Part shown: in pieces, positions 8,126 through 17,625 of the stretch
How the letters are laid out: every line of letters starts with the position of its first letter
How positions within the stretch are numbered: position 1 is the first letter of the stretch
Assembly: GCF_002221525.1 (NCBI RefSeq)
Contig: NZ_CP011029.1
Span: 186,001 to 250,000 of the forward strand
Length of the DNA: 64,000 bases
Reading direction: 5' to 3'
Source of the DNA: Pseudoalteromonas espejiana DSM 9414
Lineage (GTDB): Bacteria; Pseudomonadota; Gammaproteobacteria; Enterobacterales; Alteromonadaceae
Notes under the pieces: generated by a model
Seen by the model: only the letters and a program-made list of their open reading frames with translations
What the model was told of the DNA's origin: nothing
Database searches by the model: none
Translations under genes and position numbers: made by a program

Positions 8126-9529
8126 ATGTCTAATAACAATAAAGAGTATCTTGCACAAAGGCAGTTAAAAGGCGGCACCGCTGGCTGGCTATTACTTGCT
8201 GGTTTAGGTGTGTCGTATGTAATATCGGGAGATTTTGCTGGTTGGAACTTTGGTATAGCAGAAGCCGGATGGGGCGGTTTTGCAATAGCTGCCGTGCTAA
8301 TGGCAATAATGTATTTAACGCTTGTGTTGTCGCTTGCTGAAATGTCGGCTGCTATTCCTGCTGCCGGTGGTGGTTACAGTTTTGCGCGACAAGCAATGGG
8401 GCCTGCTGGGGGCTATTTAACGGGCCTTGCGGTATTAATTGAATACGCACTAGCCCCCGCCGCGATTGTTATATTTATTGGCTCAGCAGTAGAAGCTTTA
8501 ACGGGTTTTAATGGCCCGTGGGTTTATGCACTGTTTTATTTGGCGTTTGTGGGTATTCACTTAGCGGGTGTTGGCGAAGCCTTAAAAGTGATGATGGTGA
8601 TCAGTGGCTTAGCTGTATTGGCTATTATTGCAACGGCTGTTGTACTTATTACTAACTTTGACGCCTCAAACTTATTTGATGTAGCTGTAACCGACGCGGC
8701 AGGTGCAAGCGACTTTTTACCGCTTGGTTGGTATGGCGTGTGGGCTGCATTACCATTTGCTATGTGGCTATTTTTAGCTGTTGAAGGTGTGCCGCTGGCC
8801 GCCGAAGAAGCTAAAGACCCTGCCAAAGATGTACCTAAAGGCATTATTGGCGCTATGTTATTTTTACTGTTTACGGCATTACTGGTTGTTGTATTAGTAC
8901 CCGGTGCTGCAGGTGCTCAAGCTATGGGTTCAAGCGCCGTACCACTGGTAGATGCGCTTAATGTAACGGGTAACACAAGCTTAGCAACAGCCGTAAATAT
9001 TTTAGGCTTAGCTGGTTTGGTTGCATCGTTTTTCTCAATTATTTATGGCTATAGCCGCTTAGTGTTTGCACTTTCGCGTGCAGGCTATTTACCGCGTTCG
9101 TTATCAATTACCACAGCGCGTAAAGTACCCGCGCGTGCGCTAATTGTACCTGCTATATTTGGCTTTGTTGTATCACTTAGCGGTGAGGGCGATTTAATAT
9201 TAGCTATGGCGGTAGTCGGTGCAACAGTATCGTATGCATTAATGGCGCTTAGCCATATTATGCTACGTATAAAACAACCCGATTTAGTACGCCCTTATAA
9301 AACACCGGGCGGTATGGTTACATCCGGCATTGCATTGGTGTTATCGCTCATTGCATTAACGGGTGTATATGCGTTCGACCCTCGTGCATTTTTATACACG
9401 GTAGTCCTATTTGTTATTGGCGCAGCTTATTACTTTGGCTATAGCGCAAAGCATTTAGTAGCTAAAAGTGCAGATGAAGAGTTTGCAATGCTTGCCGATG
9501 CTGAAGCGGATTTAGCAGCGTCAAACTGA
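8126..9529 (+). CDS. eat: Ethanolamine permease (APC superfamily)
   Basis: A 467-residue polytopic transporter with about 12 hydrophobic segments. Its N-terminal half (GLGVSYVISGDFAGWNFGIA, then AGGGYSFARQAMGPAGG) is characteristic of the Eat-type ethanolamine permeases of the amino acid-polyamine-organocation superfamily. It starts 20 bp after eutC with a GAGG ribosome-binding site, so it belongs to the same operon and should supply ethanolamine to EutBC. A repeat array begins immediately after its stop codon. Confidence 0.92.
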   Translation: MSNNNKEYLAQRQLKGGTAGWLLLAGLGVSYVISGDFAGWNFGIAEAGWGGFAIAAVLMAIMYLTLVLSLAEMSAAIPAAGGGYSFARQAMGPAGGYLTGLAVLIEYALAPAAIVIFIGSAVEALTGFNGPWVYALFYLAFVGIHLAGVGEALKVMMVISGLAVLAIIATAVVLITNFDASNLFDVAVTDAAGASDFLPLGWYGVWAALPFAMWLFLAVEGVPLAAEEAKDPAKDVPKGIIGAMLFLLFTALLVVVLVPGAAGAQAMGSSAVPLVDALNVTGNTSLATAVNILGLAGLVASFFSIIYGYSRLVFALSRAGYLPRSLSITTARKVPARALIVPAIFGFVVSLSGEGDLILAMAVVGATVSYALMALSHIMLRIKQPDLVRPYKTPGGMVTSGIALVLSLIALTGVYAFDPRAFLYTVVLFVIGAAYYFGYSAKHLVAKSADEEFAMLADAEADLAASN

Positions 9530-9870
9530 GCGAGCTAACGGCGATATCTATAAATAATACGCGCTATCGCCCATCGCGCCAGCAAGCTAAGCGCCTACTA
9601 GTTAATTTAACCTTTGTGTTAATGTTGGCGGTAGGCGTAGAGCTTGCTCGCGCAAGATTAAGCATCTAATTCCATGTATAAAGTGGCTTGTTACTCCTCT
9701 AAAAGCGCAGCGTCTCTTATCCTCTTTGTGAATTATTGATCTTTAAAACATAAATGCACAAAGAGTAGAAACTGAGAAGCGACAATAGCCATAAAAACAA
9801 CATGCCCATCGTGTCAGCAAGCTGTGCGCTTGGCGCTTAATTAACCTAAGTGTGACTTAGTCGTTTGTAA
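9530..9870. repeat. Intergenic repeat family (right copy, flanking the eut module)
   Basis: The 360-bp gap after the permease carries the same repeat family as 4100-4648, in the same orientation. It contains the GCGCCAGCAAGCT block, then GGCGGTAGGCGTAGAGCTTG at about 9628, TCTCTAAAAGCG-like and CCTCTTTGTGAAT blocks, and an internal inverted repeat CTCTTTGTG / CACAAAGAG. The unit from 9632 most resembles the first unit of the left array. Together the two copies bracket the regulator, eutB, eutC and permease genes. Confidence 0.8.
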
Positions 9871-9889
9871 TTACGCATTGTATTTTTCG

Positions 9890-11389
9890 TTATTTTAGCC
9901 GAGTTACTTTTACTTTTATTTTACCTGCATTAGCGCCATAAAAGCGGCTTAGGTCGTTGGCAAATGGGGTAAATTCTCCTGATTTAGTTAGGGTAACCGT
10001 TGCACCATTGGCTATTTCAAATAAATCCCCGTCGTTGTTATTTATAGCACCAACTAAAGTAAACCACTGAGCACTTGGCAAGCGCCTAAAAGGTTCAAGT
10101 AAGGCCATGGGGATTTCTTTTACGCCGAGTTGTACGTTGTCTCGATGCCACCCACTTGGCGTGCATTTTACGCCATCGTCGTACCAGTACTGATCAGGGT
10201 AGGGTGTAAACGCGTAAGTGGCACCTGCCTCTAACATAAGGCCGGTATTGTTATGTGCTTCGCTGGCAAACACCATTACATCGTGGCTTTGGTTAGGCTG
10301 CAATACACTCATGTTTTGATTTTCAAGTGCTATATGTTGGCTTAATCCTACAAAGCTTAGTGTTGTACCATCGTTATAACTTATTTTGTAATGGCATTTT
10401 TTAAGTGATTCAGGGCGATAACTGGTGAGCTTATTAATACGTGTAGCTACACTTTGGTGAACTAATGGCTCAAGCTGACTGACTTGGTCATCAATAAGTA
10501 CATAACATTGCCTATCAACCAATTTAAAAAACGGGTTAAACCAAAAGTAATTTTGTTGATGACTTAATGCAAGCGAATCGGGAGTAACTGTTACATCATC
10601 CTGATCGACTATGTTGCTATTAGGGAGTAATGCGCTGTAGTCGATATCGTGGCTGGTTAATAACGATATATTAAGTGGCTGATCAATTAACCACTCAAGC
10701 GCATAACGCAGGCAAATATCAGCGAGTCCATCACGGTAGTATCCACCCCCAATATCGGAGTGCGCCCCTGCAAACCAAAGTTCAGTAATATTAGCTTGAT
10801 GGTTCATTAGGGTGGGTTCAAACGCCCGGCGTTTTTCATCAAGGGCCACACAATGCAGCGCCTGCGTAATATTACTAGCGATAGTGTGGTTTTCAAAAAT
10901 AACGTGTTCAGCGCCGCGTGTTGCTTTACTTACTTTTGAAAAGCCAATAGAGGCCACAGTATCAAACGCGCACACATAAATATTATTACTAATTAAAGGC
11001 TCTAGGCATTTTGCAAAGCGCCTAGCAAGTGCGCCTCCTCGGCTAAAACCGCTAAGGAGTAGGGTGTCGCCCATTTGGTAGTGTGTTTTAAAATCAGTAA
11101 TTGCTTGATTTAAAATACTTGCTACATCATCACCGCGCGGGGCTAAGGTTTGATTTAAAATACGCTTTAAACGGCTGCCTTTTGTGCCTATACCTTGGTA
11201 ATAAAAGCTAAGCTGGTTTGTAAAGGGTGTGGTAGGGGAGCCATCAAGCTTGCCGCCGAGTAATAAATGCAGCTTAAGAATATTAGAAATACTACTGTCT
11301 TCTTTAAAATGCGCTGAGCTAACTTGTTCTGCATCGCGGGGCTCGCTGCCCGTACCATCAAAATTAAAAATTAGCGTTTTACCCGTCAT
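9890..11389 (-). CDS. DUF2235 alpha/beta-hydrolase (Tle1-like phospholipase candidate)
   Basis: 499 residues starting with the LIFNFDGTG strand typical of DUF2235 proteins. A serine-hydrolase nucleophile elbow GFSRG puts the serine at residue 116. An FDTVAS strand (Asp143) and the AGAHSDIGGGYY motif (His210, Asp212) complete the likely active site. DUF2235 includes the type VI secretion phospholipase effectors Tle1, but no secretion gene is in the window and no signal peptide is present. The gene upstream in the same direction, 112 bp away, is a membrane-anchored ankyrin-like protein that could be a cognate inhibitor. The fold is clear; the role is not. Confidence 0.75.
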   Translation of the reverse strand: MTGKTLIFNFDGTGSEPRDAEQVSSAHFKEDSSISNILKLHLLLGGKLDGSPTTPFTNQLSFYYQGIGTKGSRLKRILNQTLAPRGDDVASILNQAITDFKTHYQMGDTLLLSGFSRGGALARRFAKCLEPLISNNIYVCAFDTVASIGFSKVSKATRGAEHVIFENHTIASNITQALHCVALDEKRRAFEPTLMNHQANITELWFAGAHSDIGGGYYRDGLADICLRYALEWLIDQPLNISLLTSHDIDYSALLPNSNIVDQDDVTVTPDSLALSHQQNYFWFNPFFKLVDRQCYVLIDDQVSQLEPLVHQSVATRINKLTSYRPESLKKCHYKISYNDGTTLSFVGLSQHIALENQNMSVLQPNQSHDVMVFASEAHNNTGLMLEAGATYAFTPYPDQYWYDDGVKCTPSGWHRDNVQLGVKEIPMALLEPFRRLPSAQWFTLVGAINNNDGDLFEIANGATVTLTKSGEFTPFANDLSRFYGANAGKIKVKVTRLK

Positions 11390-11501
11390 AGCCCTAACCC
11401 TTTAATTGTTTTAAATACTCTACACAGGCAATGTTAAATATTAAAGACATTAATTTTGATAAATAGCACGCTAAGTGGCGTTAGCGTGCATAAAGGGTTA
11501 T

Positions 11502-13592
11502 TTAGTGATTATTAAACATATAATGATTTAGCTCTGTGCCCTTGGCAGGCTTAAGCGCTGGGTTTAGCTGAATTAATTGCTGATAAGCCTCAGGGTAAAA
11601 CATTTTTAATCGTGCTACGCGGGCTAAGTGGTTTGGCTCAAACTCCTTGACTAGCTTAAGCGCTAAAGGAACTGCTTTACTTAATTTTCCTTGCTTATAG
11701 CTTTGTTCTAGCGCTAGGTCGAGTATATCTACCCCCCGCTTTTTAGCATTAGTGGGAATTTTATTATCTATTAAAAATTGCACTATATCGTTTGAGGCAA
11801 ACATTGCCTGTAAGTATACATCGCGGCCATACACGTCAGTCACTGAAAAATCAAAACCCGCCTCTGCAAGTGCTTGCCAATCATTAAGTGAAAAGAGGCT
11901 TAATCGTGTTAACTTACTCGGTAGCTTAGGCTCAACTCGGCTTTGCCAAATAGTGATTAAATCATCAGGCTTTAACAGTAATAAATAAAAAAGCGTGTCG
12001 GTTTCGGCTTGAGTTAATACTGTGCTGAGGCTGTATTCATACGCTTTTTGGTATTGCTCTTTAGATAAATATTCGCTAAATGTGCTTTGGCTTGTATCGT
12101 TTGAAATCTGGTTGGATTTCATACTATACCAATAGTTAGCTAACACTGGGTCTATTGCGTGCAAAACAGCTGCGCTTTGATCACCGTGTTCTTCATTTGC
12201 ATTGCGAACTTGGTTATAAGCTTGCCTTATTCCAACTAACTGTTCGGCTGTTCTTAAATTTTTATGTAAGTCATTACAGTTGTTATTGCGAGTTTGTAGC
12301 TCATTTTTTTGTTGTTCTATGTCTATTAAAAAGCTAGCTATGTCAGAGTTATCAGCCGTTGTTACTTTAGGTAGTTCTGCATTGCTTATTTCCTCTATGG
12401 GGCTAAAGTAAGCGTATTGCGCGGGGTTGTCTTGCTCATTAATATAGGCGCCTTGCTGGTAAATAAAATCGTTTACAAAAAATACCCCTTTGCTATTTAG
12501 GTCGTTATTCGCATTGCCGCTATGTGCTTTGTATCCACGCTCTTTAAGGTAGTCTAAAAGCTCAGTGTGCTTAGTATTTAGTGGGGCTAGGGTTAAGTTA
12601 GCGCTTTTAGGCAGGTTTACAATAGCCACATCTAACCCTGTGAATAAGCCTGGCTCGTTGGTTGGCACAATCCCTTTTTGTTGCAGTGCTTTTACAAGGG
12701 GTAAATTAAATTTACTGACCGCAATATCAGCTAAGTTATATAAAACAGTGTTTTTTTCGTATAACGGCATGGCATCCAGCACGGGAACTTGCTGCAAAAG
12801 CGCAATAATATACTCATTAGGAATATCGTTTTTTATAGCCGTAGCCACTTCATTCACTGTAAATTGGTTTGATGAAATTGCCTGCTCAAATTCTTTAAGT
12901 GAGAGTTTATTTGCGTTAAGCACAAATAATGTCGCAGGAGATATAAGTTCACTGCCCTCAAGTTTAATAAACGACTGCACATAAGTTGTAAATGTATCGG
13001 TGTTGCTTAATAAAGCGTAAAGGGTTTCTTTTTGTACATTTTCATCAAGGGGGACGCTCAGAGTAAGCCCCGGAGGGCTATGTTTATTATCTCCAAGCTG
13101 TTGAATCACTTCTTTTAATTTTTCATTGGTGAAGCCCTTAATTGCCTCAATGCCTTGCCAATTAGCTAACTCGTTTAAAGAGCGGGTAATGTTAAGCTGC
13201 TGCTTTTGCTCCGCAACAATGGCATCTTTTAAAAGGGCAATGTATTTACGCTGATTAAGCTCTGATAACTTTGAATACTTTAAAAGCGTGGATACCGATG
13301 TCCCTTTTTTAAGTTCTCTTACAAAAAATGAAACAAGCGACTGATTTAATATTTGTACTTTAGTGCTTTGCTGTTGTGACTGATCTCTACACAGACTAAT
13401 TTGTTTTTTTAGGTCGTTGACAATCTGTAGTGGTGAGCCTTTATTTGGCTGCTTTTTATTAACTACATTAGGCTCAGCTGTGATTGGGTCCACTTGTTCT
13501 GCTTGTCCTACAGCTTCAGTGTGTGGTTGAGTTTGAAAAAAATAAACGGCCAAGGCAGTGATTGTTACAATCCCAAAAAGTACTTTTTTCAT
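11502..13592 (-). CDS. Membrane-anchored ankyrin-like repeat protein
   Basis: A 696-residue protein with an N-terminal hydrophobic anchor (VLFGIVTITALAVYFF), then a mostly helical body that would face the periplasm. Degenerate ankyrin-type repeats are visible around residues 285-345 (LPLVKALQQKGIVP) and 570-660 (WQALAEAGFDFSVTDVYGRDVYLQAM, then IVQFLIDNKIPTNAKKRG). The ATG at 13592 has AAGGA 9 bases upstream; the frame runs three codons further to a TTG that sits too close to it. It precedes the DUF2235 hydrolase in the same direction. An immunity or tethering role is inference from that pairing; the protein may be a general scaffold. Confidence 0.6.
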   Translation of the reverse strand: MKKVLFGIVTITALAVYFFQTQPHTEAVGQAEQVDPITAEPNVVNKKQPNKGSPLQIVNDLKKQISLCRDQSQQQSTKVQILNQSLVSFFVRELKKGTSVSTLLKYSKLSELNQRKYIALLKDAIVAEQKQQLNITRSLNELANWQGIEAIKGFTNEKLKEVIQQLGDNKHSPPGLTLSVPLDENVQKETLYALLSNTDTFTTYVQSFIKLEGSELISPATLFVLNANKLSLKEFEQAISSNQFTVNEVATAIKNDIPNEYIIALLQQVPVLDAMPLYEKNTVLYNLADIAVSKFNLPLVKALQQKGIVPTNEPGLFTGLDVAIVNLPKSANLTLAPLNTKHTELLDYLKERGYKAHSGNANNDLNSKGVFFVNDFIYQQGAYINEQDNPAQYAYFSPIEEISNAELPKVTTADNSDIASFLIDIEQQKNELQTRNNNCNDLHKNLRTAEQLVGIRQAYNQVRNANEEHGDQSAAVLHAIDPVLANYWYSMKSNQISNDTSQSTFSEYLSKEQYQKAYEYSLSTVLTQAETDTLFYLLLLKPDDLITIWQSRVEPKLPSKLTRLSLFSLNDWQALAEAGFDFSVTDVYGRDVYLQAMFASNDIVQFLIDNKIPTNAKKRGVDILDLALEQSYKQGKLSKAVPLALKLVKEFEPNHLARVARLKMFYPEAYQQLIQLNPALKPAKGTELNHYMFNNH

Positions 13593-13661
13593 CAACGCCA
13601 ATCCTTTGAATTCACAAATATATTTATCTACATGGTACTATTTTAGATACGCATAGTGCAA

Positions 13662-13699
13662 AAAAGCTTTAAGAAATAATACTACCTCTTAAAGCTTTT
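13662..13699 (-). terminator. Terminator after ndh
   Basis: A 13-bp perfect inverted repeat, AAAAGCTTTAAGA (13662-13674) and TCTTAAAGCTTTT (13687-13699), with a 12-base loop. On the minus strand it is followed by a T run (13666-13660), and it lies 27 bases beyond the ndh stop. Confidence 0.85.
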
Positions 13700-13725
13700 G
13701 ATTACTTAGCCGTTGTGTTTACGTA

Positions 13726-15030
13726 TTAATGCAATTTCATTTTAGGGCGCACAACACGTAGTACTTTTTCGCTTATCCATAACGCAAACGTTTTTGCGCT
13801 GCCGTGTATGGCACGTTGATGCATGCGATACAGCGATATATACATAAAGCGAGCAATTTTACCTTCTATAAAAAAGGTGTTGCTGGTTAAGTTACCCATT
13901 AAATTACCTACCGTGCTGTATCGCGATAAGTTAACGAGTGAACCATGGTCACTATATTTAAAGCCGCATAGTGGCTGTTGCTTTAAAGTGGCAATGAGAT
14001 TTTTTTCTACACATAGGGCCATTTGATGAGCCGATTGTGCGCGTGGCGGTACAAGTTTTCCGTCTTCTTGGGTAAAGGCGCAGCAATCGCCAATGACAAA
14101 AATGCTCTCATCCACGGTGCTTTGTAAAAACTCGTTAACCTGAATTTGGTTACTACGGGTAAGCTCAAAAACACCTAACTCTTTAATAAAGTCTGGCGCT
14201 TTTACGCCTGCGGCCCATACCATTATGTCGGCATCTATGTGTTCTTCGTCTTTTGTTATAAAACCTTGCTCGGTGGCTTCTTTTACCAAGGTTTGCTCTC
14301 GCACGTTTACGCCCAATTTGAGTAACTCACGTTTAGCGCTTACGGCAATTCGCTCAGGTAGGGCGGGTAAAATACGAGGGCCCGCTTCAATTAGGTGTAT
14401 ATGTAAACGTTTAGACGACATATTTGTAAGGCCGTAAAGCTTAAGTAATTCAGATACATGGTACAGTTCTGCCGAGAGCTCAACGCCGGTTGCGCCGCCG
14501 CCCACAATAGCAATATTTAAGGATTGCTGTTGGTTATCGTCTTGGTGTAGGCGGGTAAAGCTGTCGAGCAGTGAATGCTGAAAACGCTCTGCTTGCTGGT
14601 TTGAGTCTAAAAAGTAGCAATGATCTTTTATGCCTGGGGTATTAAAGTCGTTGCTTACGCTGCCAATGGCAATAACAAGGTGGTCGTAGCGTACGGTGCG
14701 CTTTGGTAAAATAGTGTGGCCTAGCTCATCAAGGTGCGGCGCAAGAGTGATGGTTTTATTGCTTTGATCAATATTACAAAACGTACCAAGCTGAAAATTA
14801 TAATGGTGTTTTGCAGCGTGTGCTGAATACACAACGCCATCTAAATCGGGGTCAATAGAGCCTGTCGCTACTTCGTGAAGTAACGGCTTCCATATGTGGG
14901 TACGGTTTTTGTCTATTAGTAGAATTTCTGCTTGTTTTTTCTTTCCTAGTTTATGCCCTAATTGTGTTGCTAGCTCTAATCCACCAGCGCCACCGCCTAT
15001 AACGACGATTTTAGGTTTAGTGATATTCAT
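13726..15030 (-). CDS. ndh: Type II NADH dehydrogenase
   Basis: 434 residues closely resembling E. coli Ndh from the first strand on: IVVIGGGAGGLELATQLGHK (FAD Rossmann motif), HIWKPLLHEVATGS, a second nucleotide-binding motif IAIVGGGATGVELSAEL for NADH, and the C-terminal VIGDCCAF motif that closes on FAD. It oxidises NADH and reduces quinone at the inner membrane without pumping protons. Membrane association would be through the C-terminal amphipathic region (RFMYISLYRMHQRAIHG). The start has an AGGG site upstream. It is divergent from the RecQ-like gene and followed by its own terminator, so it is monocistronic. Confidence 0.94.
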   Translation of the reverse strand: MNITKPKIVVIGGGAGGLELATQLGHKLGKKKQAEILLIDKNRTHIWKPLLHEVATGSIDPDLDGVVYSAHAAKHHYNFQLGTFCNIDQSNKTITLAPHLDELGHTILPKRTVRYDHLVIAIGSVSNDFNTPGIKDHCYFLDSNQQAERFQHSLLDSFTRLHQDDNQQQSLNIAIVGGGATGVELSAELYHVSELLKLYGLTNMSSKRLHIHLIEAGPRILPALPERIAVSAKRELLKLGVNVREQTLVKEATEQGFITKDEEHIDADIMVWAAGVKAPDFIKELGVFELTRSNQIQVNEFLQSTVDESIFVIGDCCAFTQEDGKLVPPRAQSAHQMALCVEKNLIATLKQQPLCGFKYSDHGSLVNLSRYSTVGNLMGNLTSNTFFIEGKIARFMYISLYRMHQRAIHGSAKTFALWISEKVLRVVRPKMKLH

Positions 15031-15274
15031 AACGTTGCCCTCAAAAATAATATACCCAAATAATCTGTATTATTTTTAGTATTTTGAGGTCACTTGGGTA
15101 TAGACAAAGTTATTTTTGGCAAACGCGACTATTTATTTTTGCGCTATTAGTTTGCGCCTAAATAAAGGATATGTCAGCAAAAAATGCTGAATAAAGGCAT
15201 ATAAGTTATACTCTCTTTCTTATCGTTTAGCTGTGCAGTTAAATTGCTGTTAAAAACACCAAAAAGGATTATTT

Positions 15275-17203
15275 ATGACCTCGCCATTAATACAGTCGCT
15301 TGAGCAACATTTTGGTTTTAGCCAATTTAGAACAGGGCAACAGCAAACCATTGAGCAGCTTTTAAATGGGCAATCGTCACTGGCTATATTTCCTACGGGG
15401 TCGGGTAAGTCGTTGTGTTATCAGCTAACGGCTATGCATTTACCAAACTTAACCTTGGTGGTATCGCCTTTACTTGCATTGATGAAAGATCAAATTAGCT
15501 TTTTAAATAGCAAAGGTATTTACGCGGCAAGCCTTGATTCAAGCCAAGACCAAATGCAAAGCAGCACAGTAATGAACGATGTGCGAAATGGTAAAATTAA
15601 AGTATTAATGGTGTCGGTTGAGCGCTTTAAAAACGAGCGTTTTAGAGAGTTTATAAGCCAAGTTGCGCTTTCTATGCTGGTGGTAGACGAAGCGCATTGT
15701 ATATCTGAATGGGGCCATAACTTTAGACCCGATTACTTAAAACTACCGCGATACCGCGAAGAGCTAAATATTCCACTAGTACTATTACTTACCGCCACAG
15801 CCACTAAAAAAGTAAAACGCGATATGAGCGAGCGTTTTAATATTGCACCTGAGTGTATTGTACAAACTGGCTTTTACCGCGCTAACCTTGATTTAAGCGT
15901 GCTAAGTATAAAAACGGCAGATAAAAATACCGAGCTTACTAACATAGTGCGTGCGCAAAACGGCCCAGGTATTGTGTATGTAACGCTTCAGCAAAGTGCT
16001 GAGCAAGTGGCTAATACGCTAAGTGCGCAAGGTATACAGGCGGTTGCGTATCACGCGGGGCTAGAAGATACACTACGCTGGCAAATTCAAGATGATTTTA
16101 TGGCGGGTAAAATTAACGTAGTAGTAGCAACTATTGCCTTTGGTATGGGCGTTGATAAATCAGATATTCGCTTTGTTATACATTACGATTTACCTAAATC
16201 GATTGAAAACTACAGCCAAGAAATTGGCCGCGCAGGGCGCGATGGTAACCCATCAAACTGCTACACCCTTGCTAATTTAGATGGACTGAATACGGTCGAA
16301 AACTTTGTATACGGCGACACCCCCGAGCTTAGTGGCATTGAATACGTAATTAACGATATTAAAGCCCAGCCGCAGCAATGGGAAATGCAAGAGTACAGCT
16401 TATCGAGCGAGAGTAATATTAGGCAGCTAGCGCTTAAAACCTTGCTGGTACAACTAGAAATGCAAGGCGCAATAACGCCGCAGTACGCCTATTACGCCGA
16501 TTTTAAATACAAATTTTTGGTAGATAAAAACGAGCTACTTAGCCAGTTTGACGAGCAGCGCCAAGCCTTTTTAACACAAATATTTAGCCATACCGATTTT
16601 AAAAAAATATGGGGCACGCTTAATTTTGATACCCTTACACAAGCCGCGCAGGTTGACCGTAAACGCGTAGTAGCAGCGCTTGATTACCTAGCCGAAAAAA
16701 ACCTAATAACCCTTGAAACCAAACGTATTACCCAAGTTTACAAAGTGCATAGTGAGGTTATAAATGACCCTGAGCTTGCAAAGCAACTCCATGACTACTT
16801 TAGCGATAAAGAACAAGCCGAAATTAAACGTATAGCTGCACTGGTACGCTTTTTTGAGCTACAAAGTTGTTTAAGCTATAACTTAGCGCGTTATTTTGAC
16901 GATCAAAATGCGCCAGCGCAATGCGGGCATTGTAGTGTATGCCGTGGTAATGCTGTTAAGCTTGAGTATTCAATAGAGCCTGCTCACATTGCCGATGATG
17001 TTATTTATCAAAAAGTGGATGAATTTTTAGCGCACATGGCAACAAAAGGTATTCATAATGTAGGTATTGAAACGCAGTGCCGGTTTTTAGCGGGCATGAG
17101 TGTACCATTATTTGCTCGTAATAAAGTGCGCCAACTGAGTGGTTTTGCGCTGTGCGAGCAGATGCGTTACAGCGATATAAAAGCAAAACTACTAGCGCGT
17201 TAA
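15275..17203 (+). CDS. RecQ-family DNA helicase
   Basis: A 642-residue superfamily 2 helicase. Motif 0 is FGFSQFRTGQQQTI, Walker A is FPTGSGKS (residues 39-46), and motif II is DEAH (138-141), continuing into the RecQ-specific aromatic loop CISEWGHNFRPDY. Motif III is LTATAT and motif VI QEIGRAGRDG. A zinc-binding cysteine cluster (CGHCSVC) lies near residue 550. The tail lacks an obvious HRDC domain, and the sequence departs from canonical RecQ, so it is better treated as a RecQ paralogue than as recQ itself. Unwinding DNA 3' to 5' is expected. A good AAGGA site precedes the ATG, and the YkgJ gene follows 45 bp on. Confidence 0.88.
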   Translation: MTSPLIQSLEQHFGFSQFRTGQQQTIEQLLNGQSSLAIFPTGSGKSLCYQLTAMHLPNLTLVVSPLLALMKDQISFLNSKGIYAASLDSSQDQMQSSTVMNDVRNGKIKVLMVSVERFKNERFREFISQVALSMLVVDEAHCISEWGHNFRPDYLKLPRYREELNIPLVLLLTATATKKVKRDMSERFNIAPECIVQTGFYRANLDLSVLSIKTADKNTELTNIVRAQNGPGIVYVTLQQSAEQVANTLSAQGIQAVAYHAGLEDTLRWQIQDDFMAGKINVVVATIAFGMGVDKSDIRFVIHYDLPKSIENYSQEIGRAGRDGNPSNCYTLANLDGLNTVENFVYGDTPELSGIEYVINDIKAQPQQWEMQEYSLSSESNIRQLALKTLLVQLEMQGAITPQYAYYADFKYKFLVDKNELLSQFDEQRQAFLTQIFSHTDFKKIWGTLNFDTLTQAAQVDRKRVVAALDYLAEKNLITLETKRITQVYKVHSEVINDPELAKQLHDYFSDKEQAEIKRIAALVRFFELQSCLSYNLARYFDDQNAPAQCGHCSVCRGNAVKLEYSIEPAHIADDVIYQKVDEFLAHMATKGIHNVGIETQCRFLAGMSVPLFARNKVRQLSGFALCEQMRYSDIKAKLLAR

Positions 17204-17248
17204 ACTAGTTACTGTATCCTAGTGGCTTATTCAAAAAAGTAAGTCACT

Positions 17249-17557
17249 ATGCCTAACACTGTTATTCCAAGTAAAACTATTTCCTCTGCACCTGAGCCTG
17301 TAACCTGCGCTAATTGCCAGGCATGCTGCTGCCAACTAGAAGTGCGCATAGTGACCGACACCGGCGTGCCTTTTCAGTACATTGATTACGATAAGTGGGG
17401 CAGCGAAGTAATGAAACGCGCAGACGACGGCTGGTGCCAAGCACTCGACCGTAATACCCTAATGTGTACCATTTACGAAAATCGCCCTCTTACGTGCCGC
17501 GAGTTCGAAATGGCCTCAAACGAGTGTATTACTGAGCGCGAAATAGCGGGTATTTAA
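17249..17557 (+). CDS. YkgJ-type cysteine-cluster protein
   Basis: 102 residues with the CxxCxxCC signature (CANCQACC) near residue 20, CTIY and RPLTCREF further on, and a last cysteine in NEC. This is the pattern of YkgJ/UPF0153 proteins, thought to bind zinc or an iron-sulfur cluster. Its biochemical role is not known. It follows the RecQ-like helicase closely on the same strand and ends just before a bidirectional terminator. Confidence 0.85.
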   Translation: MPNTVIPSKTISSAPEPVTCANCQACCCQLEVRIVTDTGVPFQYIDYDKWGSEVMKRADDGWCQALDRNTLMCTIYENRPLTCREFEMASNECITEREIAGI

Positions 17558-17571
17558 TAAACATATGCACT

Positions 17572-17600
17572 AAAAAAGGGGCTTAAAAGCCCCTTTGGTT
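17572..17600. terminator. Bidirectional terminator between the YkgJ and GST genes
   Basis: Symmetrical stem AAAGGGGCTT (17575-17584) and AAGCCCCTTT (17587-17596), with A residues on the left and T residues on the right. It lies between two convergent genes and can serve both. Confidence 0.88.
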
Positions 17601-17625
17601 TATCTGTGTTTTTTACTTAAGCTGA

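Noticed and set aside
5830..9529. Ethanolamine microcompartment locus
   Set aside because: Only the lyase subunits, permease and regulator are present; no shell protein, eutA or dehydrogenase genes.
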